Source: Mesorhizobium sp. (GTDB lineage: Bacteria; Pseudomonadota; Alphaproteobacteria; Rhizobiales; Rhizobiaceae). From it: 64,000 nucleotides of DNA. Both the position numbers and the translations under genes were made by a program. Each line of letters opens with the position of its first letter. Positions within the stretch are counted from its first letter, which is position 1. The notes beneath the pieces were generated by a model that did not search any database, was not told the origin of the DNA, and saw nothing but the letters and a program-made list of their open reading frames with translations. Location of the stretch: positions 1-64,000 of the forward strand of contig NZ_SUHQ01000005.1 of NCBI RefSeq assembly GCF_004962245.1, written 5' to 3'. Below, in pieces: positions 46,063-54,061 of the stretch.

Positions 46063-47173
46063 GCGGCCCCAATCCGAACGGCCCCAACTCGAACGGTCGA
46101 TGATCGAGATCCGCAACGTCACCCGCAGCTATGGTTCGTTCAAGGCGCTGGACGACGCCTCTCTCACCATCAAGGAGGGCGAATTCTTTTCACTGCTCGG
46201 CCCGTCCGGCTGCGGCAAGACCACGCTGTTGCGCATGATCGCCGGCTTCGACAATCCGACCAGCGGTTTGATCTCGGTCGATGGCCAGTCGATGCAGGGC
46301 ATCCCGGCCAATCGCCGGCCGACCAACATGGTATTCCAGAGCTATGCGATCTTCCCGCATCTCAATGTCGAGCAGAACGTGGCCTATGGGCTGAAGCGGC
46401 TGAAACTGGCGGGAACGGAAGAAAAGCGCCGGGTCGAGGAGGCGCTAGGCCAGGTCTCGCTGACCGGCCTTGGCAAACGCCTCGCCACCGAGCTTTCCGG
46501 CGGCCAGCGGCAGCGCGTGGCACTGGCCCGTGCGCTGGTGATGCGTCCCAAGGTGCTTCTGCTCGATGAGCCGCTGTCGGCGCTCGACAAGAAGCTGCGC
46601 GAGCAGATGCAGGTCGAGTTGCGCCGCCTGCAGCAGGCGGTCGGCATCACCTTCGTCCTAGTCACTCACGACCAGTATGAAGCACTGGCGATGTCGGATC
46701 GCATCGCCGTGATGTTCGGCGGCAGGATTGCGCAAGTCGCTTCGCCCAAGGAGATCTACCAGCGGCCGGTCAACCGCCAGGTCGCCGACTTCCTCGGCGG
46801 CATGAATTTCGTCAAGGCCGAGATCGTCGAGGAGAACGGCGCTTCGCTGGTCGTCGACACGCTGGGCTTCGGCCGCATCAAGACCGACAAGCCGAAGGCT
46901 TTCATTCGCAATGGCGGCGCGGCTACGCTGGGCATTCGTCCGGAGCGCCTGCGCGTTCTGTGGGATAATGCCACGGCAAAATTCGAGGTGGCCGGCAAGG
47001 TGGTCGAGCGCCACTACTTCGGCGAGATCACCCATCTGATCGTCGAGATACCGGGACTGGAAAAACCGCTTTCGGTGACCGAAACCAACGATTTCGGTGC
47101 CGATGACATCCCGGTCGGCACCTCGATCCGCCTCGCCTACGACCCCGATGCGCTGGTGGCGATGGCGGATTGA
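46055..47173 (+). CDS. potA: ABC transporter ATP-binding protein, PotA type
   Basis: The protein is 372 aa. A short hydrophilic N-terminus with repeated ERPQ(S/L)ER precedes the ATPase domain: [48 protein letters not shown] and VTHDQYEALAMSDRI. The TOBE domain is C-terminal (LGIRPERLRV). It serves the PotB/PotC-type permeases and the two binding proteins at 48444 and 49634, which are on the opposite strand. Its last 37 bp overlap the convergent amine oxidase gene. The symbol denotes family, not a proven polyamine substrate. Confidence 0.88.
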   Translation: MPERPQSERPQLERSMIEIRNVTRSYGSFKALDDASLTIKEGEFFSLLGPSGCGKTTLLRMIAGFDNPTSGLISVDGQSMQGIPANRRPTNMVFQSYAIFPHLNVEQNVAYGLKRLKLAGTEEKRRVEEALGQVSLTGLGKRLATELSGGQRQRVALARALVMRPKVLLLDEPLSALDKKLREQMQVELRRLQQAVGITFVLVTHDQYEALAMSDRIAVMFGGRIAQVASPKEIYQRPVNRQVADFLGGMNFVKAEIVEENGASLVVDTLGFGRIKTDKPKAFIRNGGAATLGIRPERLRVLWDNATAKFEVAGKVVERHYFGEITHLIVEIPGLEKPLSVTETNDFGADDIPVGTSIRLAYDPDALVAMAD

Positions 47174-48447
47174 AGTCCCGAGATGATCTTTCGTGCAGCG
47201 ATGCGCCCCGCCACGATGGCGCCTTCGACATAGCCAGGGAATGACGGCGACAGTTCGGACGCGGCGAAATGCAGTGGCGGCGCGCCGGCCAGGATGATGC
47301 GTTCGGCGTCGGTCGCCGTCGTATCGATGATAAGATCACTGTAGCCGCCGCCGCTCCAGCGATCATGCGTCCAGTCGCGACAGCTGAAATCGAGCATGTC
47401 GGCGGCCTCGGCGCCGAGCGCGTCCTCCAGCCTGGACGTCACCTCGGCGCGCAGTGCCGTATCGCTGAGCTCACGCCAGCGCAGGGCCAGCGGCCCGCCG
47501 ACGAAGACGACCAGCGCAGCATGGTCGCTGTCCTTGCTGACGTCGCAGGCAAACAGCCCCGGCAGATCGCGCCACATCACCATGCCGCTCAAGCCCTTGT
47601 CGCGCCAGAAGGCACTGGGATAACGCACCAGCACCTTGATCACCGCGCCGCTTTGCCAGACGCCGAGCGCCCTTCCCAGGCCAGCCGGCAGCGGCGGTAC
47701 AAAATCCAGTTTCGAGGCCGTCATCGGCGGCACGGCGACCAGTGTCATCCGTGCTTCGATCGAGCTCGCCGCCATAACCAGGCGAACCCCTTCCGGCCGG
47801 TGCTCGATGGTCTCAACCGGCGTGCTCAGCCGCACACGATCGCCGAGATCGCTGGCCAGATCGTCCGCCAGCAACTGCATGGTTTCGCGCACGAAATATT
47901 GCAGCTCCGACCCCTCGTTGGTGATGCGGCGATCATTGTCGATGAGGTGCCACAGCGGCAGTTTTTCGAGCCCTTGGCACCACAGGCCTTCGATCATCGA
48001 ACGGAAAGCAGCCTTGGCCTCGTCAGGATCGATCTGGCGATCGAGCCAGGCGGCGACGGTCAATCCAGCAATGGCCGGATCGTCCGGCGCAATCGCGTTC
48101 ATGCGACCGCGGATCGCCATGGAGGCGTCGTAGGTTCGCTCGGCTTGCCGCGCGCTCATCCGCGGCTGGGTGACGAATTCGCCCTCGACATATGTCTCGA
48201 CCAGTGTCTTGCCGCGCGCCTGCAGCAGCCCCATCAGTTCCGGCATGTCCTCGCACAGGAACTGGCCGCCGCTGTCGATCCGTTCGCCGAGCCCGTTTCG
48301 CCCGGACTCCACGCGCCCGCCGACACGATCGCGCGCTTCGAGCAGCACGAAATCGATACCGGCCTTCCTCAGTTCATGCGCAGCCGACAGGCCGGTAAAG
48401 CCGGATCCGACGATGCCAACGTCGGTTCTATCGATCCCGCTCTTCAA
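47137..48447 (-). CDS. FAD-dependent amine oxidase (MAO-like)
   Basis: The protein is 436 aa. The dinucleotide-binding motif is VGIVGSGFTGLSAAHEL, continuing to LLEARDRVGGRV, the GG doublet of the MAO/protoporphyrinogen oxidase fold. The C-terminal FAD segment is HFAASELSPSFPGYVEGAIVAG. The start is TTG 48447, overlapping the stop of the binding protein upstream (TTGA), which implies coupling. No good ATG is near. It probably oxidises a primary or secondary amine derived from the imported compound. It is predicted cytoplasmic. Confidence 0.83.
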   Translation of the reverse strand: MKSGIDRTDVGIVGSGFTGLSAAHELRKAGIDFVLLEARDRVGGRVESGRNGLGERIDSGGQFLCEDMPELMGLLQARGKTLVETYVEGEFVTQPRMSARQAERTYDASMAIRGRMNAIAPDDPAIAGLTVAAWLDRQIDPDEAKAAFRSMIEGLWCQGLEKLPLWHLIDNDRRITNEGSELQYFVRETMQLLADDLASDLGDRVRLSTPVETIEHRPEGVRLVMAASSIEARMTLVAVPPMTASKLDFVPPLPAGLGRALGVWQSGAVIKVLVRYPSAFWRDKGLSGMVMWRDLPGLFACDVSKDSDHAALVVFVGGPLALRWRELSDTALRAEVTSRLEDALGAEAADMLDFSCRDWTHDRWSGGGYSDLIIDTTATDAERIILAGAPPLHFAASELSPSFPGYVEGAIVAGRIAARKIISGLQSAIATSASGS

Positions 48448-49520
48448 TAGCCGGCCTTGATCTTCTCGAACTCCTCGATCATCCGCTGCTTGAGCTCCGG
48501 CGCCACCGGCTGCTGGAACAGTGTCTTGTCGAGAAACTTGTCGAGATCGTCGAAACCCCGTTCGACCAGCAGCTTGGGATCGATCGCCGCCATGCCGGCG
48601 CCGTTGCCATGGCCATAGCCGAATGTCGTGACCATATAACCCGACACATCAGGCGCGTTGACCGCGTTCAGGAAATCATAGGCCTGGTCGAGATTGCCCG
48701 GCGCGTCCTTCATCAGCACATAGCCGCACACCCAGGTCGACAGGCCCTCCTTGGTATTGCGATTCATGGCGATCGGCACGCCCTGGCCCTTGAGCGTAAC
48801 GAAGGTCTCGTTCCAGCCCCAGGCGAGGTCGACCTCGTTTCCGGAAAAGGCCTGGTCAATGTCGGTCGAGTCGGTCCAGTAGAGCCGGATGTTCTTGTGC
48901 ACCTGGCGCAGGAAATCGGAAGCCTCCGTGAACTGCGCGTCGGTCATCCTGGTCCAGTCCTTGAGGTCGATGACCAGGCTTGCCAGTGCATAGGCGTCGT
49001 CGACATTGTCGCCGATGGTAACACGCCCCTTGAATTTCGGATCGGCGAAAACCCTCAGCGACTGTGCTTGTTCCGGCGTTACATTGTCTGTGCGGTATAG
49101 CAGCGACGTGTTGCCCCAATCGAAAGGCATGAACCAGGCCTTGCCGTCAGCGGTGGTGGCAAGGTCCTTCATCGCCATGATACCGGGGTTGAGATCTTTC
49201 CAGCCGGCGATGCGGCTGGTGTCGAGCGGCTGCAGCATGCCGGCCTCGCGCCACTTCACCACGCTTTGCGAACAGGGGTGCGCAATATCGGCCTTGAAGC
49301 CCGCCCGCATCTTCTGGAAGGCTTCGTCCTCGTCGCCAAAGAAAGCGAAGGTCGGTTCGGCGCCGTACTTGACGGCGTAGGTGGGATGGAGCAGCGGATC
49401 CTCATAGCCCGACCAGTCAAACACGACGAGGTCACCGCCGCCCTCCGCAAGAGCGAGGGCAGCGCCTGCGCCGATGGTGCATGCGGCGGCAATAGCAAGG
49501 CGGCGAAGCGTGGAACCCAT
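48444..49520 (-). CDS. PotD-type periplasmic amine-binding protein (copy 1)
   Basis: The protein is 358 aa with a Sec signal (RLAIAAACTIGAGAALALA). The mature chain begins LVVFDWSGYEDPLLHPTYA, and GEIDNVDDAYALASL-like and STWVCGYVLMKDAPGN segments are typical of the spermidine/putrescine-binding group. Aromatic and acidic residues such as DWSGYE, FMPFDWGNTS and DSTDIDQ are good cation-binding candidates. It ends in EEFEKIKAGY, identical to copy 2. Coupled by overlap to the amine oxidase. Confidence 0.87.
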   Translation of the reverse strand: MGSTLRRLAIAAACTIGAGAALALAEGGGDLVVFDWSGYEDPLLHPTYAVKYGAEPTFAFFGDEDEAFQKMRAGFKADIAHPCSQSVVKWREAGMLQPLDTSRIAGWKDLNPGIMAMKDLATTADGKAWFMPFDWGNTSLLYRTDNVTPEQAQSLRVFADPKFKGRVTIGDNVDDAYALASLVIDLKDWTRMTDAQFTEASDFLRQVHKNIRLYWTDSTDIDQAFSGNEVDLAWGWNETFVTLKGQGVPIAMNRNTKEGLSTWVCGYVLMKDAPGNLDQAYDFLNAVNAPDVSGYMVTTFGYGHGNGAGMAAIDPKLLVERGFDDLDKFLDKTLFQQPVAPELKQRMIEEFEKIKAGY

Positions 49521-49633
49521 GGCACGAGACTCCTCCTCGTGGGAAGCGGCGCAGCGACGTTACGGAATTTCAGTGACCTTGGCGAGCCCGTCCGCTCGCC
49601 AGTTTGGGGACAGACGGGATCGGTGAAACAAGC

Positions 49634-50716
49634 TCAATAGCCGGCCTTGATCTTCTCGAACTCCTCAATCATCCGCTGCTTGAGATCCGAGGGAACCGGC
49701 GACTGGAACAGCGTCTTGTCGACGAATTTCTGCACGTCGTCGTAGCCCTTTTCCTTCAGCACGGCCTGATCGACACCGGCCATGCCCTTGGCGTTGGCCT
49801 GGCCGTAGCCCCAGTCCGTGACCCGGACCTTGGCGACTTCGGGATCGTTGATTGCATTCAGATAGTCATAGGCCTTGTCGGTGTTGCCCGGCGCGTCCTT
49901 GAACAGCACGTAGCCGCAGACCCAGGTGGAAATGCCTTCGTCCGTGTCCTTCTTGGCCTTGATCGGCACGCCAGCGGCGACCGACTGCACCGTCGCGTCG
50001 TTCCACGCCCAGGCAAGGTCGACCTCGCCGCCGCCCAACTGCTGGACGATGTCGGTGCTGTCGGTCCAGTAGGCGCGGACATTCTTGTGCACCTGGCGCA
50101 GGAAGTCGGACGCCTGCTTGAACTGGTCGTCCGTCATCTTGGTCCAGTCCTTGAGCCCGATCGCCAGCGAGGCCAACGCATAGGCGTCGTCGACATTGTC
50201 GCCGATGGAGACCCTACCCTCGAACTTGGGATCGGCGAACGCCTTCAGCGAACGGACGTCCTTCTCGTCGACCTTGTCGGAATTGTAGGTGAGCTGCGTG
50301 TTGCCCCAGTCCCAGGGCATGAACCAGGCCTTGCCGTCAGCAGTGGTGGCGAGATCCTTCATTGCCATGATGCCGGGATTGAGGTCGTTCCAACCGGTGA
50401 TTTTCGAGGTGTCGAGCGGCTGCAGCAGACCCGCCTCGCGCCATTTCACCACGCTCTGCGAGCAGGGATGGCCGAGATCGGCCTTGAAGCCTGAGCGGGC
50501 TTTTTCGAATGCCTCATCCTCGTCGCCAAAGAAGGTGAAGGTCGGCGAGTCGCCGTTCTTCTCGACGTATTTCTGATGGAAACCGGGGGCCTCGTAACCG
50601 GACCAGTCGAACACGATCAGGTCCTTGTCCGCGGCAACCGCAAGCGCTGCGACTGAGGCCGCCAGCGTTCCTGCCAGCGCCAATGTCAATGTCAGGCGTC
50701 GGGTCATGATCTTCAT
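49634..50716 (-). CDS. PotD-type periplasmic amine-binding protein (copy 2)
   Basis: The protein is 360 aa, a close paralogue of the next gene downstream: LIVFDWSGYEAPGFHQKYV, FMPWDWGNTQLTYNSD, WTDSTDIVQQL, STWVCGYVLFKDAPGN and the same C-terminus. It has its own Sec signal and a strong ribosome site (AAAGGAGG). The two copies differ at cleft positions, such as DIDQAFSG versus DIVQQLGG, so they may bind different but related amines for one permease. It lies 28 bp after the BetI-like gene, so it is probably in the same transcript. Confidence 0.88.
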   Translation of the reverse strand: MKIMTRRLTLTLALAGTLAASVAALAVAADKDLIVFDWSGYEAPGFHQKYVEKNGDSPTFTFFGDEDEAFEKARSGFKADLGHPCSQSVVKWREAGLLQPLDTSKITGWNDLNPGIMAMKDLATTADGKAWFMPWDWGNTQLTYNSDKVDEKDVRSLKAFADPKFEGRVSIGDNVDDAYALASLAIGLKDWTKMTDDQFKQASDFLRQVHKNVRAYWTDSTDIVQQLGGGEVDLAWAWNDATVQSVAAGVPIKAKKDTDEGISTWVCGYVLFKDAPGNTDKAYDYLNAINDPEVAKVRVTDWGYGQANAKGMAGVDQAVLKEKGYDDVQKFVDKTLFQSPVPSDLKQRMIEEFEKIKAGY

Positions 50717-50744
50717 TGCTGTTCCATCCTCCTTTTTTATTGTT

Positions 50745-51452
50745 TCATGCCGTCTTGGGGCCGCTGGCCCACGGATAATGCCTTGGAAATGCAGCCGACA
50801 GGAATTCGTTGGCCGACTGCAACGCTGTCTCGCGGGTGGTGTCCTCGGTGCCCATCATCAGGCGCAGCCACAGACCCTCCAGCAAGGCACAGAGCGCCAG
50901 CGCCATGACTTGCGGCTCGAAGGCATAGCCGCCGCTTTGCTTGAGCGTCGCGCAAAGGTCGATGAAGACGTTCTGATAGGCCGCGTCGCGCGCGCCGCAC
51001 AGTGCCTGATAGGTCGGGCGCGACTTGGCCTCGCCCCAGAAGGCGCACCAGGCGGCCAGCTTGCGCTTGTTGCAGATCGAACGGTCGAAATCGGCGGCGA
51101 CCAGAGCCTGCAGCTGGCGGGCGGGATCATCGCCAGCTTTGGTCAGTGCGGCGCGCCAGTGGGCGGCATATTCATCGGCCATGTATTGCAACGTGGCGAC
51201 GAGCAGTTTCTCCTTGCTCTCGAAGTGGAAATTGACGATCCCGCGCGACAGGCCGGCGCCATCCGCGACATCGGCCATCGTCGTCTCCGAATAGCCGCGC
51301 TTAGCCAGCGAATCGATTGTCGCCTCGATCAGCTGAAGCTGCCTGACCTCCTTCGACGCTTTGCGGCCGCGTTTTTCGGGCTCGTTTTTCCGCGTTGATT
51401 CAAGGAGGGCGTCCCTGGCTTCTGCTTTCATGGGCGTGATGGTCTCCAGCAT
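50745..51452 (-). CDS. TetR-family regulator, BetI-like
   Basis: The protein is 235 aa. The helix-turn-helix is in the segment YSETTMADVADGAGLSRGIVNFHFESKEKLL at about residues 55-85. The effector domain has AAWCAFWGEA and ALLEGLWLRLMMG, close to the BetI pattern (WLAFW, DGLWLR). BetI proteins repress choline/betaine genes and respond to choline. The first 40 residues are a charged extension; ATG 51431 would shorten it. It follows the methyltransferase by 6 bp and precedes the binding proteins. Probable targets are operators A, B and C. Confidence 0.85.
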   Translation of the reverse strand: MLETITPMKAEARDALLESTRKNEPEKRGRKASKEVRQLQLIEATIDSLAKRGYSETTMADVADGAGLSRGIVNFHFESKEKLLVATLQYMADEYAAHWRAALTKAGDDPARQLQALVAADFDRSICNKRKLAAWCAFWGEAKSRPTYQALCGARDAAYQNVFIDLCATLKQSGGYAFEPQVMALALCALLEGLWLRLMMGTEDTTRETALQSANEFLSAAFPRHYPWASGPKTA

Positions 51453-51458
51453 CGCCGG

Positions 51459-52253
51459 CTATCCAACCGGCTTTCGACCGCGAAGATGAGTGGGACGGTG
51501 CTCGCCGCTGTCAAGAACCTTCTGCATGGCTTCCCAGGTTCGTATGTTCTTGTCGACATAGGCCGCTCCGACCGCAGCCGCGACCGTCGGGTAGAGCGGT
51601 CCTTTAAGGCGCCTCAATTCCTCTCGCGCGACGTCGCGATACCAGGGATTGCGGTCACGCACGGTGATGTCGGCAAAACCTGCCTGGTGCATCGCCTGCG
51701 TATAGCGCGCCGGCGACGCCATGGCGAAGGAAAGGCCCTCGGCCGCGATATAGGTCTTCATGTCAGGTGACGGTTCACCATCATGCGAGATCATCCAGTT
51801 CGATGCCGCGAAGACACCGCCCGGCTTCAGCACACGGAAGATCTCGGCAAACAAGGCATCCTTATCGGACACATGCAGCAGCGCATCCTTGGAGAACACG
51901 ACATCGAAGGAGCTGTCGGCGAAGGGCAACGGTCCCGGCGACGTCTGAACAAAATTGGCGCGATCGGACAGCCCGCGTGCAGCCGCCCTTCGCCTGGCCG
52001 TCTCGATCACCGGTCGCTCGACATCGAAGCCGGTGGCGTGGGCAGCACCGTGACGCTCGACCAGATGCAGCGTTATGCCGCCGGAGCCGCAGCCTATGTC
52101 GAGGATCGACTTGCCGTTAAGCACGAGCCCTTCGACCACCCGGTCGACCTCATCCGGCCCCCCAGGCGACAGATAGCCGTCACCCCATAGCGCCTCAAGG
52201 AAGCGGATGGCGGTATCGTCATATTCCGGCTCGGCGTCCGCTGTTTCGACCAT
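51459..52253 (-). CDS. SAM-dependent N-methyltransferase, phosphoethanolamine-methyltransferase-like
   Basis: The protein is 264 aa. Motif I is [30 protein letters not shown] and [19 protein letters not shown] follow. The N-terminal [22 protein letters not shown] resembles the substrate-loop region of plant and Plasmodium phosphoethanolamine N-methyltransferases (QYD...GENYISSGG). It therefore probably methylates a small amine. An N-methyltransferase within a demethylation regulon is unexpected; it may act in reverse order on precursors or in choline/ectoine-type synthesis. It is the first gene of the leftward unit facing operator C. Confidence 0.82.
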   Translation of the reverse strand: MVETADAEPEYDDTAIRFLEALWGDGYLSPGGPDEVDRVVEGLVLNGKSILDIGCGSGGITLHLVERHGAAHATGFDVERPVIETARRRAAARGLSDRANFVQTSPGPLPFADSSFDVVFSKDALLHVSDKDALFAEIFRVLKPGGVFAASNWMISHDGEPSPDMKTYIAAEGLSFAMASPARYTQAMHQAGFADITVRDRNPWYRDVAREELRRLKGPLYPTVAAAVGAAYVDKNIRTWEAMQKVLDSGEHRPTHLRGRKPVG

Positions 52254-52327
52254 CAGACCTCAGTCCCAAGCCCATACCGGATGTCGGCAAAGCCTACCGC
52301 ATAAACGCGAAAACGCAACATCGTTTG

Positions 52328-52343
52328 TTGAACATTCATTCAG
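52328..52343. promoter_or_regulatory. Candidate BetI-like operator C
   Basis: Read on the minus strand it is CTGAAT-GAAT-GTTCAA, a 6-4-6 inverted repeat with one outer mismatch. It lies between the divergent methyltransferase-BetI unit and the FAD oxidoreductase unit, so it could serve both, including autoregulation. Confidence 0.62.
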
Positions 52344-52441
52344 TATGGCTGGACATAGTGGCCGCTGCCATGCGAATTTCACGCACTTCGCGGCGGATCG
52401 CCCGAAAATGAGGGGCGGGCAGAAATGAGGTTTTGGCCAAA

Positions 52442-54061
52442 ATGAAAGCCTGGGATGCGATCGTCATCGGCGGCGGACATAACGGGCTGGTCAATGCCTG
52501 CTACCTGCAGCGCGCCGGGCTTGACGTGCTGGTCGTCGAAAAGAACGCCTGGGTCGGCGGCGCCGCCACCAGCCGCGAACTGACGCCCGGTTTCCTCTAT
52601 TCCAACTGCTCGTACGTCTGCTCCTTGTTCCGTCCCGAGATCATGCGCGACCTCGAACTGCCGCGTTTCGGGCTGCAGGTGATCTCCTATGAGGGCGGCG
52701 CGGTGTTCACCCGCGACGGCGACTATCTCGCCAACTACCGCGACCACGATGCCCACCGGCGCGAATTTGCCCGCTTTTCCAGGCGCGACGCCGAAGCCTA
52801 TGACCGCTACGCTCGCGACGTGACGCGACAATGCCGCTTCATCCAGCCGCTGCTGATGCGCACAGCACCCGACCCGACCAGTTTCCGGCCCCGCGACATC
52901 GGCGAACTTCTCTATCTCGGCAGAAAGTTCGCCGGGCTTTCGCCTGAGGAAATGGCGCTGACGCTACGCTTCTGGACCATGTCGATCTCGGACTTCCTCG
53001 ACGAGTATTTCGAGACCGATGTCATCAAGGCCAATTTCGCGCTGTCCGGCATCATCGGCACCGCGCTGGGCCCGATGTCGCCGGGCACTGCCTATGTGCT
53101 GCTGCACCACTATATGGGCGAGGTCGACGGTTCGGTCGGCGCCTGGGGCTATGCGCGCGGCGGCATGGGCGCGGTCACCAAGGCGCTCGCCGCGAGCTTC
53201 CAGGCCTCCGGCGGAACCATCCGCACCGGCGCCGAGGTCGACCATGTGATGGTCCGGCACGGCAAGGCCAGGGGTGTGGTGCTGGCCGGCGGTGAGGAGA
53301 TTTCCGGGAAACTCGTCGTTTCCAATGCCGACGTAAAACGCACCTTCCTCAAACTGGTCGAGGAAAAGGAACTGCCTGACATCTTCCTGCGCCGGGTCAG
53401 GAACTTCAAGATCCGCGGCTCGTCGGGCAAGGTCAACATCGCGCTGGATTCGCTGCCCGAATTCCCGACGCTGCCGAAGGATTCGCCAGTCTATCGCGGC
53501 GATATGCATTTCACCGACTCGGTGGAACGCATGGAGCGCGCCTATGACGACTGGAAGGCCGGGCAGTGGTCGGCCGACCCGTTCCTGGACATGATGATCC
53601 CGACGACGCTCGACCCGACCATGGCGTCGCCCGGCAAGCATTTCATGAGCTGTTTTGTTCAATACGCGCCACCCAAGGTGAACGGCCGCGACTGGACCGA
53701 TGCCGACCGCGATGGTTTCGCCGAGAGCGTGATCTCGCAGATTGCCGAGTATTCGCCAGGCTTTCGCGACCGCATCATCCATATGGAGGTGCGCACGCCG
53801 CGCGAGATCGAGGCCGAGGTCGGCCTCACCGAAGGCAACATCTTCCAGGGCGAACTGACCTTCGACCAGCTTCTGTTCAACCGCCCGGTGCCGGGCTACG
53901 CGCAATACCGGTCGCCGGTCGGCGGGCTGTATATGTGCGGCTCCTCGACCCATCCCGGCGGTGGCGTGATGGGGGCGCCTGGTCGCAATGCGGCAACCGA
54001 AATCCTGCGCGACCTCGCCAAGCCAAAACAGCATATGAGCCCGGCCCATGATGTCATTTGA
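52442..54061 (+). CDS. FAD-dependent oxidoreductase, phytoene-desaturase/PYROXD2-like (first of pair)
   Basis: The protein is 539 aa from ATG 52442; GAGG lies 11 bases before it, and a TTG at 52433 is too close to that site. IVIGGGHNGLVNACYLQRAG and VEKNAWVGGAATSRELTPGF form the FAD fold. The C-terminal FAD segment is LYMCGSSTHPGGGVMGAPGRNAA. Family members are desaturases and amine or carotenoid dehydrogenases. It overlaps the next, related gene by 14 bp, which argues for a heteromeric enzyme. Substrate is probably a methylated amine or intermediate from the Rieske step (inference). Confidence 0.84.
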   Translation: MKAWDAIVIGGGHNGLVNACYLQRAGLDVLVVEKNAWVGGAATSRELTPGFLYSNCSYVCSLFRPEIMRDLELPRFGLQVISYEGGAVFTRDGDYLANYRDHDAHRREFARFSRRDAEAYDRYARDVTRQCRFIQPLLMRTAPDPTSFRPRDIGELLYLGRKFAGLSPEEMALTLRFWTMSISDFLDEYFETDVIKANFALSGIIGTALGPMSPGTAYVLLHHYMGEVDGSVGAWGYARGGMGAVTKALAASFQASGGTIRTGAEVDHVMVRHGKARGVVLAGGEEISGKLVVSNADVKRTFLKLVEEKELPDIFLRRVRNFKIRGSSGKVNIALDSLPEFPTLPKDSPVYRGDMHFTDSVERMERAYDDWKAGQWSADPFLDMMIPTTLDPTMASPGKHFMSCFVQYAPPKVNGRDWTDADRDGFAESVISQIAEYSPGFRDRIIHMEVRTPREIEAEVGLTEGNIFQGELTFDQLLFNRPVPGYAQYRSPVGGLYMCGSSTHPGGGVMGAPGRNAATEILRDLAKPKQHMSPAHDVI

